Source: Vulcanimicrobiota bacterium (GTDB lineage: Bacteria > Vulcanimicrobiota > Vulcanimicrobiia > Vulcanimicrobiales > Vulcanimicrobiaceae). Taken from it: a DNA stretch of 37,367 nt. A model generated the notes under the pieces. That model searched no databases. It worked only from the letters and a program-made list of their open reading frames with translations, and had not been told where the DNA came from. Numbering within the stretch: the first letter of the stretch is position 1; each line of letters starts with the position of its first letter. The stretch covers positions 1-37,367 of the forward strand of contig DAHUXY010000089.1 of the NCBI GenBank assembly GCA_027315505.1. Direction: 5' to 3'. This document shows, in pieces, positions 6,921-13,885 of the stretch. The translations under genes were made by a program, and so were the position numbers.

Positions 6921-8267
6921 ATGAGACCCACTTCCCGTATCGTCGCTGCCGTTGCCTTCGGGGCAGGATGCGCGCTCGTCGCACTTCCGGCGCTCGCCGA
7001 GGTCTGCCAGCATGACTTCTCGCTCGCGAAAGTCATCAAACAGGGGACGACATCCAAAGACATCGCCGGCTCGGGCACGGTGCAATTGCAGGTGCAAGTC
7101 AATGCCGATGGCTCGCACAAGGTCACCAAGGTAATTCGCTCCTCGAACAGGGGCGACAACGAAGCCGCGATCGACATCGCCAACACGTCAACGTACCGCC
7201 CGGCCCACTGCGGCTCCGCGCCGACGGTCTCGTTCTACGATTTTACGTTGAAGTTTAACGGGAAGTCGGTGCAGGCTGCCGATGCTCTGGGTAACGCCGG
7301 CGTCGAGAACCTGATCCGCAGCGGAAAGTATTCGCAGGCCGAAGCAGCCGCCCGCGCGGCACTCGCGGCCAACCCGAACGACAACGGAGCGCTGGTCTTG
7401 CTGGGCGTTGCCAGCTACTACGGCAACGATCTCCCGGCAGCCGCCGGGGCCTTTGCGAAGGCCAACCCGATTCCCAAGCCGTGGCCTGCGGTTGCGGCGC
7501 AATCGTTGGCTAACCAGGCGGTCAAACTCTCGGAGAGCGATCCCACCACGGCGCTCGCGTACGCGCAGAAAGCCGTCGCGCTCGACCCGGGTACGAACTC
7601 GCAGTTCGCGCTCGGCGTCGCTCAGGTCGGGGAGAAGCAATTTGCCCAAGGCATCGCGACGCTCAAAAGCGTACACGCGCGCCTGTTCGCCGATCCGAAG
7701 ACCAGCAAAAATGTAAAATTCGGCGTCGATAGTCATCTTTTAGCGGCGTATCTCGCGAATAACGATACCACCGGCGCGGCCGCCGTGGCAGCGGAGATGC
7801 AGGCGCTGAATCCATCGAGCACGATGGCGGCCGAACTGATGGGCAGCCATTACCTCACCCTGGGCAATCAGGATCAACAAGCCAAGAACTACGATGAGGC
7901 GATCAAGAACTACGATCTGGCTGCCGCATCGAAAGTACCGCAACTCGTCGCGAACGCATATTCGTCCGCGGTGTTCGCGATCATGAACGAGCAGAAACCC
8001 GATTATAACAAGGCGCTGATCTACGGGCAGAAAGCTCTCGCAGCAGCGCCCAACGATGTCATGACCAACTACGCCGTCGGCGTGGCACAGGCCGCGGTTT
8101 GGGCCACGGGGCATCAAGAATCGGATAAGAAGCAAGCGCTGGTATATCTCACCAAAGCAGACGGCCTAGCGAAAGCCGCCGGTAACACCCAGCTGTCAGC
8201 GCAAATCGAAACGTTCGTCGCTCATAATATCGAAGCCCCGCATACGGGCTCGACGCCGCCGCCGTAG
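6921..8267 (+). CDS. Secreted TPR protein with N-terminal TonB-C-like domain
   Basis: A protein of 448 residues. Signal peptide at residues 1-26 (cleavage near ALA-EVC). Residues about 28-105 resemble a TonB C-terminal domain: SGTVQLQVQVNADGSHKVTK, VIRSSN, AAIDIANTSTYRPAHC and FTLKF. This domain is normally at the end of a TonB and not in a soluble periplasmic protein. The rest (about 115-430) is a series of tetratricopeptide repeats such as YSQAEAAARAALAANPNDNG and PTTALAYAQKAVALDPGT. It ends in a Pro-rich tail. GAGG lies 7-10 bases before the ATG. It precedes exbB, exbD, exbD and tonB, so it may scaffold periplasmic partners of that motor. A hairpin terminator separates it from exbB. The function is inferred. 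Confidence 0.85.
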   Translation: MRPTSRIVAAVAFGAGCALVALPALAEVCQHDFSLAKVIKQGTTSKDIAGSGTVQLQVQVNADGSHKVTKVIRSSNRGDNEAAIDIANTSTYRPAHCGSAPTVSFYDFTLKFNGKSVQAADALGNAGVENLIRSGKYSQAEAAARAALAANPNDNGALVLLGVASYYGNDLPAAAGAFAKANPIPKPWPAVAAQSLANQAVKLSESDPTTALAYAQKAVALDPGTNSQFALGVAQVGEKQFAQGIATLKSVHARLFADPKTSKNVKFGVDSHLLAAYLANNDTTGAAAVAAEMQALNPSSTMAAELMGSHYLTLGNQDQQAKNYDEAIKNYDLAAASKVPQLVANAYSSAVFAIMNEQKPDYNKALIYGQKALAAAPNDVMTNYAVGVAQAAVWATGHQESDKKQALVYLTKADGLAKAAGNTQLSAQIETFVAHNIEAPHTGSTPPP

Positions 8268-8290
8268 GGCGCCGGAGTAACCAGGATAAT

Positions 8291-8348
8291 GCTCCCGGGT
8301 GGGCCAATGGTCCGCCCTCGGAGCGGCAGGTCACTGCCGAACTTTTTT
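8291..8348 (+). terminator. Intrinsic terminator between the TPR gene and exbB
   Basis: A compact 6-bp GC stem (8324-8329 with 8334-8339, loop GTCA) is followed by TTTTTT at 8343-8348. An imperfect larger hairpin (8291-8324) lies just upstream. A good rho-independent terminator, so exbB likely has separate expression. Confidence 0.8.
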
Positions 8349-8401
8349 CTTGTCTAGATGCACTCTCTAAACACCCGTAAATGGGAGGGGTCGGAAAACT
8401 C

Positions 8402-9067
8402 GTGTTTGACGGATTCTTGAGCGTCATGAAGCAGGGCGGTCCCGATATGTGGATCCTGCTCATTCTCTCGATCACTGTAGTCGCCATCGTCATCGAACGC
8501 CTCGTGTTCTTCTCGGCGCAACATGGCGATACCAAAGGCTTGCTGCGCCAGATCGGTTCGAAAATTTCGACCGACGATCTCGCGGGCGCCATCAAAATTT
8601 GCCAATCCAACAAGGGCATGCTTCCTCGCATCCTCGAGTTCGGGTTGCTTCGTGGTGAAAAGAACCGCGCCGATATCACCGACGCGCTTTCGATCGCCCT
8701 CATGGAGCACCTCAACGCACTCGAGCGCAATCTCGGCGTCATCGGTACGATCGCCGTTATCGCCCCGTTCGTGGGCTTGGCCGGTACCGTTCTCGGTATC
8801 ATCCGCGCGTTCCAAGAAATCGCGCTCAAAGGCAACTCGTCGCCGGCCGTCGTTGCCGCCGGCGTTTCGGAAGCATTGATCACCACCTTCGGCGGTCTCG
8901 CCGTCGCGATCGTGGCCGTGATCTTCTTCAACTACTTCAAGTCGCGCATCAAAGGGTACAACCAAGAGATGATCGTCGCGGCAAACCAATTGGCCGAAAT
9001 GTTGCACTTCCACAATACCGGCGCGCCGATTCCGACCGAGCTCTATCAGCCTAAGTCGGCGAAGTAA
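8402..9067 (+). CDS. exbB: ExbB/TolQ/MotA-family proton channel subunit
   Basis: Inner-membrane subunit that, with ExbD, uses the proton gradient to energise TonB. The first membrane segment follows GGPDMWILLILSITVV and ends IERLVFF; a cytoplasmic domain follows; then two further helices. GTIAVIAPFVGLAGTVLGI and SEALITTFGGLAVAIVAVI are the conserved MotA/TolQ/ExbB segments. The GTG at 8402 gives a normal N-terminus and has GGGAGGGG about 11 bases upstream. An in-frame ATG at 8381 would add 7 residues but has no ribosome site. Two exbD genes and tonB follow within 20 bases of each other. TolQ is an alternative, but the TonB neighbours favour ExbB. Confidence 0.9.
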   Translation: MFDGFLSVMKQGGPDMWILLILSITVVAIVIERLVFFSAQHGDTKGLLRQIGSKISTDDLAGAIKICQSNKGMLPRILEFGLLRGEKNRADITDALSIALMEHLNALERNLGVIGTIAVIAPFVGLAGTVLGIIRAFQEIALKGNSSPAVVAAGVSEALITTFGGLAVAIVAVIFFNYFKSRIKGYNQEMIVAANQLAEMLHFHNTGAPIPTELYQPKSAK

Positions 9068-9085
9068 GAGCGGAAGAGGCATACC

Positions 9086-9496
9086 GTGTCAATGCTCTCG
9101 GCGCAACAAGACGCAGAGGTAATGGCGGAGATCAACATCACGCCGTTCACCGACGTGCTCTTGGTCCTGCTCATCATCTTCATGATTTTGGCCGCTATCC
9201 AGACGCCGCCGGGCTTCGAAAAAGAGCTTCCTAACCATAGCAATCAAAACGCGACAAAAAACATCAACCATAACGACATCGAAGTGGACGTGAACAACAA
9301 GGGCGTCATCTACGTCGACGGCACGAAGACGGATACCGTCGGTATCTATCGCGTGATGTATGACGCATCGAAGAAGAAGCCCAATCACCACGTCTCGATC
9401 ATCGCGGATGCCAAGGCGCCTTACGGCGTCATCATCCGAATCCTCGATGCCGCTAAGGAAGCTAATCTCAACGACGTCGGCTTCGTCACGTCCTAG
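9086..9496 (+). CDS. exbD: ExbD/TolR-family biopolymer transport protein (first copy)
   Basis: Single-pass inner-membrane partner of ExbB with a periplasmic domain. The 136 residues begin with a short cytoplasmic tail. The helix INITPFTDVLLVLLIIFMIL follows, containing the conserved membrane Asp that carries protons. The periplasmic domain (about 60-136) includes VDVNNKGVIYVDGTK and the C-terminal IIADAKAPYGVIIRILDAAK, typical of ExbD/TolR. GTG at 9086 is preceded by GGAAGAGG 6 bases away; an ATG two codons later is an alternative. It lies 18 bases after exbB. Confidence 0.93.
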   Translation: MSMLSAQQDAEVMAEINITPFTDVLLVLLIIFMILAAIQTPPGFEKELPNHSNQNATKNINHNDIEVDVNNKGVIYVDGTKTDTVGIYRVMYDASKKKPNHHVSIIADAKAPYGVIIRILDAAKEANLNDVGFVTS

Positions 9497-9516
9497 GTGG
9501 AGGTTTAAACAGACTC

Positions 9517-9942
9517 GTGGCCGTTTCGACAGGTGGAGGCGAAGATGAAGTGATGTCAACGATTAACATCACGCCGTTTACGGATGTGTTGTTGGTCCTT
9601 CTCATCATCTTCATCATTCTCGCCGCAGTTACGAAAGAGCCGAAGCTCCCCGACGCCCATAACCGGGATAAGGTGCAGCCTTCGCAGATCGTCGTAATTA
9701 TTAACGATAAGAACGACATTCAGATCGGTTCGACGATCGTTTCGGTAAGTGGAGCGAAGCAAGCCTTTGCCGATCTCCAGAACAATACCGATCACAAATT
9801 TAAAAGCGTCATCATCAAGGCCGATCCCAAGGCGAGCTACGGGGTGATCTTACAAGTCATGGATGCTGCGAAGTCGGTCGATCTTACCGAATTCGGGTTG
9901 GCGAACCATATCGAGGGGACCCCGCAAGGGGCGAGTCAATAA
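9517..9942 (+). CDS. exbD: ExbD/TolR-family biopolymer transport protein (second copy)
   Basis: A second ExbD-type protein of 141 residues, 20 bases after the first. It shares the helix INITPFTDVLLVLLIIFIIL with its membrane Asp and the periplasmic ADPKASYGVILQVMDAAK. The periplasmic regions differ substantially from copy one, so this is an old duplication rather than a recent repeat. ExbD forms a dimer inside an ExbB pentamer; two paralogues allow a heterodimer, as reported for other systems with paired ExbD. GTG at 9517 with GGTGGAGG about 12 bases upstream. Confidence 0.93.
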   Translation: MAVSTGGGEDEVMSTINITPFTDVLLVLLIIFIILAAVTKEPKLPDAHNRDKVQPSQIVVIINDKNDIQIGSTIVSVSGAKQAFADLQNNTDHKFKSVIIKADPKASYGVILQVMDAAKSVDLTEFGLANHIEGTPQGASQ

Positions 9943-9946
9943 CTTC

Positions 9947-10678
9947 ATGGCTAAAAAAGACGACTCACCGTTCATCACCACGGGCGAACGCGTTCGCCAT
10001 TTTCTTGGCTGGGCGTTCGTACTCTCGCTCGTCCTCCACACCTTGGCGATTCCGCTTTTTCCGGATCTCACCAAGCATCACGAGGATCAGCAAGTAGAGA
10101 AAGTCTCGGTAACCAAGAAGATTCGGGTTCGCGTCCCGACCCCGCCCCCTCCGACGCCCACGCCCCCTCCGACGCCGACGCCGCCTCCTCAGGCGACGCC
10201 GCCGCCGAAGAAGCAAACGGCGCCGCAGCCCAAGCTCAAGCTCAACGTCCCCAAGACTTCGAACAGTAGCTCGACGTCTTCGACCACGAGCACCTATACC
10301 GCTCCGAAGTCCGGCTCGGAAGCCGGCGTTCCGGCGGGACAGGGTACGGCTAGCCCGTCCCCGGCCACGCCCGCGCCGACGCTCGCACCAGCGTGTTCGA
10401 ATCCGACGCATGACGCGACGGTAACCAATCCGCAGGTTCCGGATTATCCGAGTTCGGCACGCGATCTCAACCTCGGGCCGGTAACGGTTCAGGTCGAAGT
10501 CACCGTCAGCGCATCGGGTTCGCTGGTGGATGCCAAGATCTATAAGTCCTCAGGAAACTTTGCCATCGACCGCAACGCCTTGCTGGCCGCACGCCAGTCA
10601 TCGTATGCGCCCGCAGCTAAAAACTGCACGCCGGTCCAGGGGCATTACCTCTTCCGAATGGACTTCACGGCAGACTAA
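9947..10678 (+). CDS. tonB: TonB energy-transducing protein
   Basis: Spans the periplasm and passes ExbB-ExbD energy to outer-membrane transporters. The 243 residues have the usual plan. An inner-membrane anchor (about 21-41) carries the SxxxH motif as SLVLH, required for coupling to ExbB. A Pro-rich periplasmic linker (about 60-90) is built of PTPPP repeats. The C-terminal TonB domain (about 165-243) has TVQVEVTVSASGSLVDAKIY, SSGNFAIDRNALLAAR and YLFRMDF. A Cys before this domain (ACSNPTH) and one within it (YAPAAKNC) could form a disulphide. The ATG at 9947 begins 4 bases after exbD2. A strong hairpin terminator ends the transcript. Confidence 0.9.
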   Translation: MAKKDDSPFITTGERVRHFLGWAFVLSLVLHTLAIPLFPDLTKHHEDQQVEKVSVTKKIRVRVPTPPPPTPTPPPTPTPPPQATPPPKKQTAPQPKLKLNVPKTSNSSSTSSTTSTYTAPKSGSEAGVPAGQGTASPSPATPAPTLAPACSNPTHDATVTNPQVPDYPSSARDLNLGPVTVQVEVTVSASGSLVDAKIYKSSGNFAIDRNALLAARQSSYAPAAKNCTPVQGHYLFRMDFTAD

Positions 10679-10696
10679 CCACCTGTTCGTCGACCG

Positions 10697-10737
10697 AAAC
10701 AAAGGGACGCTCCCAATGAGGGAGCGTCCCTTTGTTT
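10697..10737. terminator. Perfect 18-bp hairpin terminator after tonB
   Basis: A perfect 18-bp inverted repeat (10697-10714 with 10720-10737, loop AATGA). A-rich and T-rich ends make it a likely bidirectional intrinsic terminator. It ends only 21 bases before the next same-strand ATG. Confidence 0.88.
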
Positions 10738-10758
10738 TGCCGTACGCCCCGATCATCT

Positions 10759-11391
10759 ATGGAGAGTCGTCGCACGCGTCGCATCTTGCTCGCAGCGTTC
10801 GTCGTTTCGCTGCTGGTGCACGCGGTGGTCGCGCTCGTGGTACGGCGGCCGTTGCAGCCGCCGCCCGAGGAACCGCAGGCGGTGACGCTGCAGCGTCGCG
10901 CGCGAATCGTCACGGTGCAGCGCAGCCTGCCGAGCCCGCCGCCGACGCCAAAGCCCGCCGTCGCCCCGCCGAAACCCGCAACAACGGCGCTCCCCGCCAA
11001 GCCGGCTCCACCCTCGGCGCGCGGCGTGCGCCGGGCCCTCGCCGTTGCGACCGCGGCTCCCCGGGCTCCCAGCCCGGCGCCCCACCCTACCCCGCAGGCG
11101 ATCGCCTGCGCGACCGCCGCCGTTCCCGCAATGCTGGTCGGCTCGCCGCCCCCGGCGGAGATTCCGCCGGCCGTGCGCGCGCAGGCGACCAGCGGGACGG
11201 CGCGCGTGCGCGTCTCGCTCGACCGGCGCGGCGCCGTAACCGGCACGAGCGTTACGCAAAGCACCGGCAGCGTCTCGCTGGATTTGATTGCCGAATCGAT
11301 GGCGAACGGGGCGCACTACGCGCCCGCCTACGCGAACTGCAAAGCGATCGCGAGCACGTACGTGTTCGGCGTGAAATTCGCGGCGTGGTGA
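10759..11391 (+). CDS. Second TonB-family protein
   Basis: A 210-residue TonB paralogue. An Arg-rich start leads into a membrane anchor (about 7-27) with the ExbB-coupling SxxxH motif as SLLVH. A Pro/Ala-rich periplasmic linker spans about 30-115. The C-terminal TonB domain (about 135-210) has TARVRVSLDRRGAVTGTS, ATG-free helix LDLIAESMANG and YVFGVKF. It repeats the cysteine pair of the previous gene (AIACATA, YAPAYANC). The ATG is 21 bases after a strong terminator with no clear Shine-Dalgarno, so its promoter must overlap the hairpin or it depends on read-through. It may serve different outer-membrane receptors. Confidence 0.85.
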   Translation: MESRRTRRILLAAFVVSLLVHAVVALVVRRPLQPPPEEPQAVTLQRRARIVTVQRSLPSPPPTPKPAVAPPKPATTALPAKPAPPSARGVRRALAVATAAPRAPSPAPHPTPQAIACATAAVPAMLVGSPPPAEIPPAVRAQATSGTARVRVSLDRRGAVTGTSVTQSTGSVSLDLIAESMANGAHYAPAYANCKAIASTYVFGVKFAAW

Positions 11392-11428
11392 TGCCCACGG
11401 CGACCCATGCGCGGCGGCGGTCGAGCGG

Positions 11429-11821
11429 CTAGAGCATACCCATATCGCGCAGGAGGTGCAGCGTATCGATGTACCGCTGGAGATGCGCCTTGGTCTCTTC
11501 GTCGATTTCGAGGAAGGCGACGCCGGTGCGGTAGCGCTGCAGCATCGGATCGTAGCGCGACCAGCGGACGATCCCGCGAATGCGCAAGACCGGCTGGCTA
11601 TCGCCGCGCAATTCGAGCTGGACGGAGATTTCGTGGTCTTTCTCGAGCTCGGCATTACTGAGCATGGCGAGGCCGCCCAGCGCGATATCGTACGTCTCGG
11701 TAAACTCCGGCGCAAAATCGTCGCCGATGCTATATGAGACGAGCAACGCGTCGCCGACACGATCGAATTTACGTTCGGACTGTAGGCCGCTCTCGTCGTC
11801 CGGTTGGGTGGTGTACTCCAC
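11429..11821 (-). CDS. PilZ-domain cyclic-di-GMP-binding protein
   Basis: A PilZ-domain protein of about 130 residues. The two halves of the c-di-GMP site are present: an RxxxR element in ERKFDRV and the DxSxxG-type element as DIALGGL (Ser replaced by Ala). The rest of the barrel (ISVQLELRG, IRGIVRWSRYD, RTGVAFLEID) is typical. The GTG at 11821 has GGGGGAAG about 8 bases upstream and is preferred. A TTG at 11851 would add 10 basic residues. It diverges from uppP across a short gap with a small hairpin. The target is unknown; single-domain PilZ proteins often control motility or polysaccharide export. Confidence 0.85.
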   Translation of the reverse strand: MEYTTQPDDESGLQSERKFDRVGDALLVSYSIGDDFAPEFTETYDIALGGLAMLSNAELEKDHEISVQLELRGDSQPVLRIRGIVRWSRYDPMLQRYRTGVAFLEIDEETKAHLQRYIDTLHLLRDMGML

Positions 11822-11902
11822 GCTTTTGCGCTTCCCCCGGCGCGCAATCAATCCTCCCCGCAGGGAGGCAGCTTCCTATGCCGGGGCGTAACCCAGGCCT
11901 TC

Positions 11903-12763
11903 GTGACAGACATCCAGGCGATCGTCCTCGCGCTCCTACAGGGTGTGAGCGAACTCTTTCCGATATCGAGCCTCGGGCACACCATCCTGGTGCCGGCTTT
12001 GCTGCATTGGCGGAATATCGACCGCTCGGGCCCGACGTTCTTGGCGTTCGTCGTCGTGCTGCACCTGGGCACGGCTCTGGCGCTCTTGACGTTTTACCGT
12101 AAGGAATGGTGGGCGATCGTTCGAGCGCTCGTTGCAAGCGTCGTGCGTGGTAAATTGAGCGACGAGCGCGACGAGCGCATCGGGTGGCTGCTCGTGGTGG
12201 GCACGATTCCGGTCGGCATCCTGGGCGTGCTCCTGCAGCATCCGGTCCGCGCGCTCTTCGGCTCGCCCGCCCCGGCAGCAATTTTTCTCGCGATCAACGG
12301 CTTGGTGATGTTCGCCGGAGAGGCGCTGCGTCGCAGGCAGCATGCGACGGTCGGACGCACCGATCATCCGATCGAACGCCTGACGTTTGCCCAGAGCGTC
12401 GGCGTGGGCTTCGCGCAATCGTTCGCGTTGCTGCCGGGCATCTCGCGCTCGGGCGCGTCGATGGTTGCGAGCTTGCTCTGCGATCTCGATCACGAAGATG
12501 CCGCGCGCTACTCCTTTTTGCTCGCCACTCCGGTAATCTTGGCGGCCTCGCTGCTGGAGATCCCTAAACTCTTCGCGCCTGACGCGCACGTCGTGGCGAT
12601 GCAAGCGATCGTCGGATGCGTCGTGTCGGGCGTTGCCGCGTATCTATCGGTGGCCTTCCTCACTCGGTACTTCAAATCGAACGACCTCCGGCCGTTCGGT
12701 TGGTATTGCCTCATCGTCGGCGTGACGTGCTTCGTGCTCGCGCGCATGGGAGTTTTAACGTGA
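11903..12763 (+). CDS. uppP: Undecaprenyl-diphosphatase UppP (BacA)
   Basis: Integral membrane phosphatase that converts undecaprenyl diphosphate to the monophosphate for peptidoglycan and polysaccharide synthesis. The 286 residues give about eight hydrophobic segments. The first signature QGVSELFPISSLGHTILVP retains the catalytic Glu. The second, LLPGISRSGASMVASLL, has the PGxSRSG phosphate-binding motif. A Leu and Thr replace the more usual Ser and Leu in PISSSGHL. GTG at 11903 matches the normal N-terminus (TDIQAIVLALLQG) but has no clear Shine-Dalgarno. A 6-bp hairpin (11853-11868) lies in the leader. The stop overlaps the next gene (GTGA). Confidence 0.95.
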   Translation: MTDIQAIVLALLQGVSELFPISSLGHTILVPALLHWRNIDRSGPTFLAFVVVLHLGTALALLTFYRKEWWAIVRALVASVVRGKLSDERDERIGWLLVVGTIPVGILGVLLQHPVRALFGSPAPAAIFLAINGLVMFAGEALRRRQHATVGRTDHPIERLTFAQSVGVGFAQSFALLPGISRSGASMVASLLCDLDHEDAARYSFLLATPVILAASLLEIPKLFAPDAHVVAMQAIVGCVVSGVAAYLSVAFLTRYFKSNDLRPFGWYCLIVGVTCFVLARMGVLT

Positions 12764-12954
12764 AAGTTCTGGCATTTGTGTTGGCCGCGTTCTTTTTCAT
12801 CATCGGGTTGCTTTACGGTTTGGGCTCGATCAACTTCTTGACCAAGTCCGGGACCACGCACGCGCACCACGTCTCGCACTTGGTGGTGGCGTGGATATTG
12901 AGCCTGCTCTGCCTGGTCTGGGCCCGATTCCAGGACGCTCCCGCGCGCCACTAA
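12760..12954 (+). CDS. Small two-helix membrane protein coupled to uppP
   Basis: A 64-residue protein starting at GTG that overlaps the uppP stop by 4 bases (GTGA), implying translational coupling. It has two hydrophobic segments (about 2-24 and 43-59) joined by a polar loop with a His cluster, THAHHVSH. I do not recognise a family. Tight coupling suggests that it assists or modulates UppP, but that is inference. It ends 16 bases before the convergent methyltransferase-like gene. Confidence 0.7.
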   Translation: MKVLAFVLAAFFFIIGLLYGLGSINFLTKSGTTHAHHVSHLVVAWILSLLCLVWARFQDAPARH

Positions 12955-12970
12955 CCACCGGGGCGGCGGC

Positions 12971-13885
12971 CTATTTCGTCGCGATCAGGTAGATCTCGTA
13001 CGGATGCGGCGCGACGATCTCGACGTGCGGCCGCGCGTTTCGCACCAGCGATTCGAAATCGCCCAGCCGGTTCTGGGTGGTTTGCACGATGATGGTGCGG
13101 TAGTCGTCCGCTTGCGAGAGAATATTCGAAAGCGCGCGAGAATACGCCGGAATCTCCGATGCACGCGCGCCCAAAAGCGAATCGCGGTATGCGTGCTCGA
13201 TGGTAAAGTACGGGTTGCCCTGCCACCACGCTTCCCACATCCAGATGCGCGCGTCCGCGCTACGGAACGAATTGCGCGCGGGCGGTGCGAGAAAGAGTGC
13301 GTCCGCGCGCTGTGCGGCCAGCGTTGCGAGAACGTCGCCGCGGCGCACCGTGTTGCGGCGCAGGTTGGTGCCGACCACGCACTCGGTCTCCCGGATGTAC
13401 GACCACGCGAGTTCGCTCGGCTGAATGTCCTGCATGTCGTCGGGGTTCTGCGTCTTTTGCAGCCAGTAACAGAACGCGCGCCACAACCCCAGAATGGCCA
13501 GCCCGGTCTGGCCGTCGCTGCGGAGGTTCCGGACGTTATCGTGCCAGACCCCGAGATAGACGCACTGCTCTTCGGTGAAGAAGACGCCTTCCCACGCTTT
13601 GAACATATCCACCGAGTAGATCCGCCCCGGCAGCATCTCGACGATTTCGGCGACCTCGCTATCGCGCAGGATCGTCTGGTCGTTAACCACGATCCCCTCA
13701 CCCACGCGAACGAACCACTCGAGAAGATCGCCGCCGTGCACCGAGATCCCGTGGCGCTTGAGGTAGTTGAGATGCGTGGGCAGGCCCATAAACGGATCGA
13801 CCAAGCTGTGGCAGTCGTATCGCTGCAGCAATTCGAGCAATCGCGACGGGGAGACGCGCCGGGTGCGCTCGGGGAGTTCGATCAT
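12971..13885 (-). CDS. D12-class DNA adenine methyltransferase-like protein lacking DPPY
   Basis: A protein of 304 residues with the layout of MethyltransfD12 enzymes. The N-terminal SAM-site region is VDPFMGLPTHLNYLKRHG followed by the acidic GGDLLEW. A long helical recognition region follows (about 60-190). Then comes LFLAPPARNSF, where active enzymes have DPPY, and late beta strands such as TIIVQTTQN and HPYEIYLIAT. The catalytic Asp and Tyr are both Ala, so methylation is unlikely. SAM or DNA binding may persist. The ATG overlaps the stop of the upstream HD-GYP-like gene by 4 bases (ATGA). There is no restriction gene nearby. The family call rests on overall pattern, not on a search. Confidence 0.65.
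   Translation of the reverse strand: MIELPERTRRVSPSRLLELLQRYDCHSLVDPFMGLPTHLNYLKRHGISVHGGDLLEWFVRVGEGIVVNDQTILRDSEVAEIVEMLPGRIYSVDMFKAWEGVFFTEEQCVYLGVWHDNVRNLRSDGQTGLAILGLWRAFCYWLQKTQNPDDMQDIQPSELAWSYIRETECVVGTNLRRNTVRRGDVLATLAAQRADALFLAPPARNSFRSADARIWMWEAWWQGNPYFTIEHAYRDSLLGARASEIPAYSRALSNILSQADDYRTIIVQTTQNRLGDFESLVRNARPHVEIVAPHPYEIYLIATK

Noticed and set aside
10141-10200. Tandem repeat in tonB
   Set aside because: It is simply the codon repeat of the Pro-rich TonB linker.
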